Positions 60,053 to 64,000 of a stretch of 64,000 bases of DNA are shown piece by piece (within the stretch, counting starts at the first letter, position 1; each line of letters starts with the position of its first letter). Location: positions 2,790,001 through 2,854,000 of the forward strand of contig NZ_CP140152.1 of assembly GCF_034479515.1 (NCBI RefSeq), read 5' to 3'. The stretch is from Duganella zoogloeoides. GTDB taxonomy: Bacteria; Pseudomonadota; Gammaproteobacteria; Burkholderiales; Burkholderiaceae_D. The translations under genes were made by a program, and so were the position numbers. The notes under the pieces are model-generated. The model did no database searches. It was not told where the DNA came from and worked only from the letters and a program-made list of their open reading frames with translations.

Positions 60053-61633
60053 ATGACAGCTTCTTACGCAACCCCGGGCGTGTACATTCAGGAAATCAAC
60101 GCCCTTCCCAACTCGGTGGTGCCGGTGCAAACCGCTGTCCCCGCCTTTATCGGTTACACCCCGGCCGCTGCGTACCAGGGCAAGTCATATGCCAATGTCG
60201 CGGTAAAAATCACCAGCTTCGCGGACTTCCAGGCATATTTTACGCTGCCCGATCCGCCGCCGCCGCTGGATCCGGCGGTGCAATATACTCCCGGTTATTA
60301 CCTGGTGGCGCAGAAAGCCCAGCCGGCCTCGGGCGAATACATCTTACTCGATGGCGTGTATTACGCGGTGCTGCCCGACCCGAGCACGATTTACTATCTG
60401 TATAACAGCGTGCGCCTGTTCTACCAGAATGGCGGCGGCGACGCGTATATCGTTTCGGTGGGTACCTATGGCGCGGCCAGCGGCAAGCCGATCACCGATC
60501 CGGCCGCGCAGATCGTCAATCCCAACGTGAAACTGGCCGATTTGCAACGCGGTCTGGCGCTGCTGAAGCACGAGCAGGAGCCGACCATGTATCTGTGTCC
60601 AGATGCCACGTTGATGTCATTGGCCGATAACGCCATCTTGAATCCGGAGATGTTGCAGCAAGCAGCGGCAATGGGAACTGCGGTATGCTTGCTCGATATC
60701 ATTGGCGGCGCCCAACCCGATCCGATCCAGTACACCGACGACATCGCCAATTTCCGCGGCAGCACCGGCACTACCGCACTCGATCATGGCATCAGCTACT
60801 ACCCGTTTATCGGCACCACCATCATGCAAACGGGTGAACTCAATTTCACCAATTTGTTCGGTAGCGATACGACCAGGCTCAATTCTTTGCTGAGCCCGGC
60901 ATCGGCGCCGAATCCGCAAGCGCTGCAAATCCTCACCCAGATCCAGCATCCACCGGCCAAGCCGATGACCAACAGGCAGTTGCAGGCGGCGCTGGTGGCG
61001 GCGAGCCCGGTCTATGCCCGGATCATGGCGTCGGTGACCGAGTCGGCCAATATTCTGCCGCCAAGTGGCGCGATGGCGGGCGTGTACACGGTCACTGACA
61101 ACACGGACGGCCCCTGGTGCTCGCCAGCGAATTGCCCCATCACCGGCGCAGTCAGCCTGCCGATCCGGCTGTCGGACAGCCAGCAGGCCACCCTGAACAT
61201 CGATGAGGCCACCGGTAAATCGATCAATGCCATCCGCTTGTTCAATGGCCTGGGCATCCTGGTGTGGGGTGCGCGCACCCTCGATGGCAATAGCCAGGAC
61301 TGGCGTTATATCGCGGTGCGCCGCACCATGATTTACCTCGAGCAGTCGATCAGGGAGGGGGCGCGTGCCTATGTTTTCCAGCCTAACGATGCCAATACAT
61401 GGGCTGCCGTCAAAAGCATGATCGGCAGCTTCCTCACCAATGTGTGGAAACAGGGCGGGTTGCAGGGCGCGTCGCCGGGCGAGGCCTACCAGGTCGATGT
61501 CGGCCTGGGTGTCACGATGACACCCGAAGATATCCAGAACGGCATCATGCGGGTAACGCTCAAGGTGGCCATGCAGCGGCCGGCAGAGTTCATCGTGATC
61601 ACATTCGAGCAGCAACAGGCAACATCTGACTGA
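60053..61633 (+). CDS. Contractile phage-tail sheath family protein
   Basis: This 526-residue protein opens with YATPGVYIQEINALPNSVVPVQTAVPAFIGYT (the family start TPGVYIQEI then VPAFIGYT). It ends with a typical sheath C-terminus: NGLGILVWGARTLDG, DWRYIAVRRTMIYLEQSI, FLTNVWKQGGLQGASPGEAYQV and VGLGVTMTPEDI. Sheaths of this kind surround the tube of phages, R-pyocins and extracellular contractile injection systems and drive contraction. No tube, baseplate, spike or AAA gene is in the window, although the right edge is only 2.4 kb away. No ribosome-binding site is apparent and the leader is AT-rich. It could belong to an injection system continuing outside, or be an orphan. Confidence 0.88.
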   Translation: MTASYATPGVYIQEINALPNSVVPVQTAVPAFIGYTPAAAYQGKSYANVAVKITSFADFQAYFTLPDPPPPLDPAVQYTPGYYLVAQKAQPASGEYILLDGVYYAVLPDPSTIYYLYNSVRLFYQNGGGDAYIVSVGTYGAASGKPITDPAAQIVNPNVKLADLQRGLALLKHEQEPTMYLCPDATLMSLADNAILNPEMLQQAAAMGTAVCLLDIIGGAQPDPIQYTDDIANFRGSTGTTALDHGISYYPFIGTTIMQTGELNFTNLFGSDTTRLNSLLSPASAPNPQALQILTQIQHPPAKPMTNRQLQAALVAASPVYARIMASVTESANILPPSGAMAGVYTVTDNTDGPWCSPANCPITGAVSLPIRLSDSQQATLNIDEATGKSINAIRLFNGLGILVWGARTLDGNSQDWRYIAVRRTMIYLEQSIREGARAYVFQPNDANTWAAVKSMIGSFLTNVWKQGGLQGASPGEAYQVDVGLGVTMTPEDIQNGIMRVTLKVAMQRPAEFIVITFEQQQATSD

Positions 61634-61681
61634 TCCGTGAATGTTGTTGCGCGCAGACAGTTCAAAAAATATATGTTGGTT

Positions 61682-61719
61682 ATCCGATATATATTATTTT
61701 AAAAGTAATATGATCGGAT
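61682..61719. promoter_or_regulatory. Long AT-rich inverted repeat upstream of the subtilase
   Basis: ATCCGAT (61682-61688) and ATCGGAT (61713-61719) are perfect arms. Inside them ATATTA and TAATAT plus TTTTAAAA extend the symmetry with small bulges. It lies 25 bp before the subtilase start and 48 bp after the sheath stop, and may be an operator, a promoter-linked site or a hairpin in the transcript. Confidence 0.45.
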
Positions 61720-61743
61720 GACATCCATGGAAGAGGTACTCAT

Positions 61744-63294
61744 ATGGCTTCACGATCGCGCAACACGGCAACCGATGTTCAACGCTACGTCCTGTTACCT
61801 AAACGAGGTCTGCATTCCGAGGCGCTACGGGAGCCGCTCGCATCGCCCAACATTTTTTCCTCTGTGCTGTCGGCCAGGCTGGACTTGCAAGGTGTTGCCA
61901 GGGCGGCTGCCAAGCCGGCCGCCGCCGCCGCCGCCGTCAAGATCGTGCACTCGAGCGCGCAAAGCGGCCCCAAGCTGGTCGAACTGAGCGATGTCGCGGC
62001 AACTGCCTTGAAGGCGAGCAATGCCGGCGTCAGGCTGGTGCCGCTGGTGCGCTACGAGATCGCCCGCAGCCCCCGGTGGCAGGTCCTGCGGCCCGCAGCG
62101 GTGCGCAGCAAGGCGGCTGCGGCAGCGGCGCCGGGCTTGAAGATCAAGGTGGTCGATACCGTGAGCGGCAAGCCCGTCAGGGGCGCCATGGTGGTGGCGT
62201 TTACGAATTTCGCCGGCCAGGAAGGCGCGCAAGGCACCAGCAATGCGAAAGGCGAGGTCACCTTGCAGTTTTCCACTGCCAGCAAGACGCTGGACCTGTT
62301 GCTGATCTACGGTCCGGCCGGATACTGGGGACTGTGCGAACGTTCCCGCAAGATCAAGAACGGCGACAGTGTCGGTATCGCCCCCATCGACCTGTCCGTA
62401 CCGGACTTCGTCGCCACCGTCTATGGCGGACATCCAGCCGAAGCTGGCGAAGGCGTGCGGGTGGGCGTGATCGACACCGGTGTCGATGGCAAGCATCCCG
62501 ATTTAAAAGTGCTGGGCGGCGCCGCGTTTGTCGCCGATGAGAATGATGCCGGCGGCTGGGGACCGGCCAAGGAGCAAGGCGAACACGGCACCCATGTGGC
62601 GGGCATCATCGCCTCCCGTGGCCAGCACCCTGCCGGCAAACCGGGCGTGGCGCCAGGCGTGGCGCTGTACAGTTACCGGGTATTTCCTAACGCTGGCGGC
62701 GGCGCCACCAACTACGACATCTTGCGCGCGATCGAGCAGGGCGTGCAGGACCAGTGCGACTTGCTGAACTTGAGCCTGGGCGGCGCGTCGCCCGATGAGG
62801 CCGTGCACGACGCCATCAAGGAGGCGTATGACAAGGGCACCTTGTGCATTGTCGCGGCCGGCAATGACGGCCGCCAGCCGGTTTCCTATCCGGCCGCATG
62901 GACCGAGGCCGTCGCGGTGTCGGCCGCTGGAAGGTTGGGTACTTTCCCCGCCAATTCTTCCGAGCTACTGGATGTGGCGCCGCCGGCAGCCACCACCGAT
63001 GAACAGCTTTTCATTGCGCAGTTTTCCAACGTGGGGCCTGAAATCGACCTGACTGGTCCGGGCGTCGGCATCGTCTCGACGCTGCCCGGTGGCAGCTACG
63101 GTGTGATGAGCGGCACGTCGATGGCGTGTCCGGCCGCAGCCGGCGCCGCAGCTGCGTTGCTGGCTGCCCAGCCCAAGGTCCTCAAGATGAAACGCAACCG
63201 CGACCGGTCCACCGCCATGCTGGCCGTGATTAATGCCGCAGCAAAGCCGCTCGGCTTCCCCAAGGACCTGGAGGGACTCGGGATGTTGCCTTGA
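61744..63294 (+). CDS. S8 (subtilisin-like) serine peptidase without secretion signal
   Basis: This 516-residue subtilase has the triad Asp244 (GVIDTGVDG), His281 (GEHGTHVAG) and Ser459 (SGTSMACP), with Asn374 (AAGNDG) for the oxyanion hole. Residues 1-130 are Ala-rich and contain KIVHSSAQSGPKLVELS, perhaps a propeptide region. Residues 131-215 resemble a carboxypeptidase-regulatory/Ig-like beta domain (IKVVDTVSGKPVRGAMVVAF). No signal peptide or membrane helix is visible, which is unusual for the family. It therefore acts inside the cell or leaves by a route such as a contractile apparatus. AGAGG lies before the ATG. Confidence 0.9.
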   Translation: MASRSRNTATDVQRYVLLPKRGLHSEALREPLASPNIFSSVLSARLDLQGVARAAAKPAAAAAAVKIVHSSAQSGPKLVELSDVAATALKASNAGVRLVPLVRYEIARSPRWQVLRPAAVRSKAAAAAAPGLKIKVVDTVSGKPVRGAMVVAFTNFAGQEGAQGTSNAKGEVTLQFSTASKTLDLLLIYGPAGYWGLCERSRKIKNGDSVGIAPIDLSVPDFVATVYGGHPAEAGEGVRVGVIDTGVDGKHPDLKVLGGAAFVADENDAGGWGPAKEQGEHGTHVAGIIASRGQHPAGKPGVAPGVALYSYRVFPNAGGGATNYDILRAIEQGVQDQCDLLNLSLGGASPDEAVHDAIKEAYDKGTLCIVAAGNDGRQPVSYPAAWTEAVAVSAAGRLGTFPANSSELLDVAPPAATTDEQLFIAQFSNVGPEIDLTGPGVGIVSTLPGGSYGVMSGTSMACPAAAGAAAALLAAQPKVLKMKRNRDRSTAMLAVINAAAKPLGFPKDLEGLGMLP

Positions 63295-63324
63295 GCGGGC
63301 CGGTGATCGTGCTATATTGGGTGT

Positions 63325-63558
63325 ATGAGCCAAGTTATCCTGCGACGTACCGCTGATGCCACCGTCTCCACCGAGGAAGCGCTTTCCCTGGTGGGGGCGA
63401 CCGTTGACGGGCGCGTCATTCATCAAAGCGGCAACAATTTGCTGGTCGATGTTGCTGCCGGCGAGCTGGACACGCTCAAGAGCAAATTGACGGGCTGGGT
63501 TGTGTCGCCGCAGCAGGAACGGATAGACGCTCCGGACACGCGGCGGCGCATCGCTTAA
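63325..63558 (+). CDS. Small protein behind the subtilase, possible inhibitor or chaperone
   Basis: This 77-residue protein begins 30 bp after the subtilase. It reads SQVILRRTADATVSTEEALS, with GATVDGRVIHQSGNNLLVDV and LKSKLTGWVVSPQQERI, a beta-alpha-beta layout with an exposed tail. That layout and its place are like I9-type propeptides and inhibitors of subtilases, which can be separate proteins, but I see no diagnostic motif. TATATT just upstream could be a -10 box. Overlap with the convergent gene is four bases. Confidence 0.6.
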   Translation: MSQVILRRTADATVSTEEALSLVGATVDGRVIHQSGNNLLVDVAAGELDTLKSKLTGWVVSPQQERIDAPDTRRRIA

Positions 63559-63995
63559 CCTTGGTTACTTTCCGGAGGTCGTGATGCTGGCGCCTGCGCC
63601 GCCTTTACCGCATCGTCCAGGTTCTTGACGGCAGCAATCATCCCCAGCACGTTCCCGGTAGGAATGGTAGCAGCCAAGCCGATCAGGGCGGTGGTAATGC
63701 CGATCATCGCCTTCGCGTCTATGATGTGCTCGAGTGCTTCCCTGGCAGATTCGGTGGCACGGTCCAGTGCTGCCAGGCTGATCTTGCCATCGTCGAGAGC
63801 GATGCCAACGGCCTGGGTGGTGAGGTCGGTCGCCAGGTTGAGCAGCGTTACTTCCAGTGATTGCAGTTGCGCCCTGTCTTTTTTGGCCATGGCGTCCCAT
63901 TCGCTAAACACGCGGTCGCCCACTGCCACCGCTGCCAGCCGAAACTGCCTGGCCAGTTGCAACGCCTGTTTTGCAGCCAACTTATTGTCGCTCAT
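63555..63995 (-). CDS. Unknown alpha-helical protein
   Basis: This 146-residue protein is mostly helical, with an amphipathic N-terminal half (KLAAKQALQLARQFRLAAVA, then LQSLEVTLLNLATDLTTQ). A glycine-containing hydrophobic stretch (IGITTALIGLAATIPTG) near residues 95-115 could insert into or lie on a membrane. No signal peptide and no family are recognised. It is convergent with the small protein behind the subtilase, with overlapping stop codons, so it is not in that operon. The start ATG at 63995 lies 5 bp from the edge, so its upstream signals are not visible. Confidence 0.6.
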   Translation of the reverse strand: MSDNKLAAKQALQLARQFRLAAVAVGDRVFSEWDAMAKKDRAQLQSLEVTLLNLATDLTTQAVGIALDDGKISLAALDRATESAREALEHIIDAKAMIGITTALIGLAATIPTGNVLGMIAAVKNLDDAVKAAQAPASRPPESNQG

Positions 63996-64000
63996 GGTCA

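Noticed and set aside
60053..61633. A prophage.
   Set aside because: Only one tail gene is present in the window. No integrase, repressor, capsid, lysis or attachment site was seen. A phage origin further right cannot be excluded.
1..64000. tRNA, rRNA, CRISPR arrays and toxin-antitoxin pairs.
   Set aside because: None was recognised by reading the gaps between genes. Small structured RNAs without a known motif could have been missed.

Overview
The window looks like a chromosomal segment of a high-GC betaproteobacterium, most likely Oxalobacteraceae (Massilia/Duganella/Pseudoduganella-like). This is inferred from protein motifs and gene content: TonB receptors with pectin enzymes, an Anbu proteasome-homologue operon, PEP-CTERM/EpsB-type exopolysaccharide genes and a porin of the betaproteobacterial type. 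No rRNA, tRNA, CRISPR array or intact insertion sequence was seen.

Region 1 (1-12.6 kb) starts with a TonB receptor cut by the window edge, then a YbiT-type ABC-F ATPase and the NAD genes nadA and nadC. nadB lies about 6 kb away on the other strand. Between them is a disturbed segment: a small secreted protein, a deleted IS5-family transposase and a second, frameshifted copy of the nadC 3' end. Next comes a translationally coupled signalling operon on the minus strand: Cache/PAS histidine kinase, FixJ-type regulator, stand-alone receiver and a GGDEF-fold protein without its catalytic motif.

Region 2 (12.8-21.3 kb) begins with a chimeric gene in which an exopolysaccharide sugar transferase runs in frame into the tail of a UDP-sugar epimerase. 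It continues with a Sel1-like protein, an Hpt protein, the four-gene ATP-grasp / alpha-E / transglutaminase / Anbu operon, a PRC-barrel protein with a clear terminator, and a DUF455 ferritin-like protein.

Region 3 (21.4-45.7 kb) is a pectin-use region bracketed by two paralogous paoABC molybdenum aldehyde oxidoreductase operons. Inside are a GH28 lipoprotein, a TerC-CBS-CorC membrane protein, a large GH43-like/GH35 fusion glycosidase, and a divergent TonB receptor - GH28 - apiosidase-like - PL10 operon behind candidate GntR-type operators. The second pao operon is preceded by an MFS exporter that has its own 25-codon upstream reading frame.

Region 4 (45.7-59.6 kb) holds a LysR regulator, a KfrA-like coiled-coil DNA-binding protein with an upstream palindrome, a DUF2726 protein, and a complete malonate decarboxylase operon (mdcABCDE-LM-GH) with divergent mdcR. 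A chemoreceptor, a porin and a small DUF5329 protein follow.

Region 5 (60-64 kb) is the least familiar. It has a contractile phage-tail sheath protein with no other tail gene in view, a subtilase without a secretion signal, a 77-residue protein just behind it and an unknown helical protein on the opposite strand.
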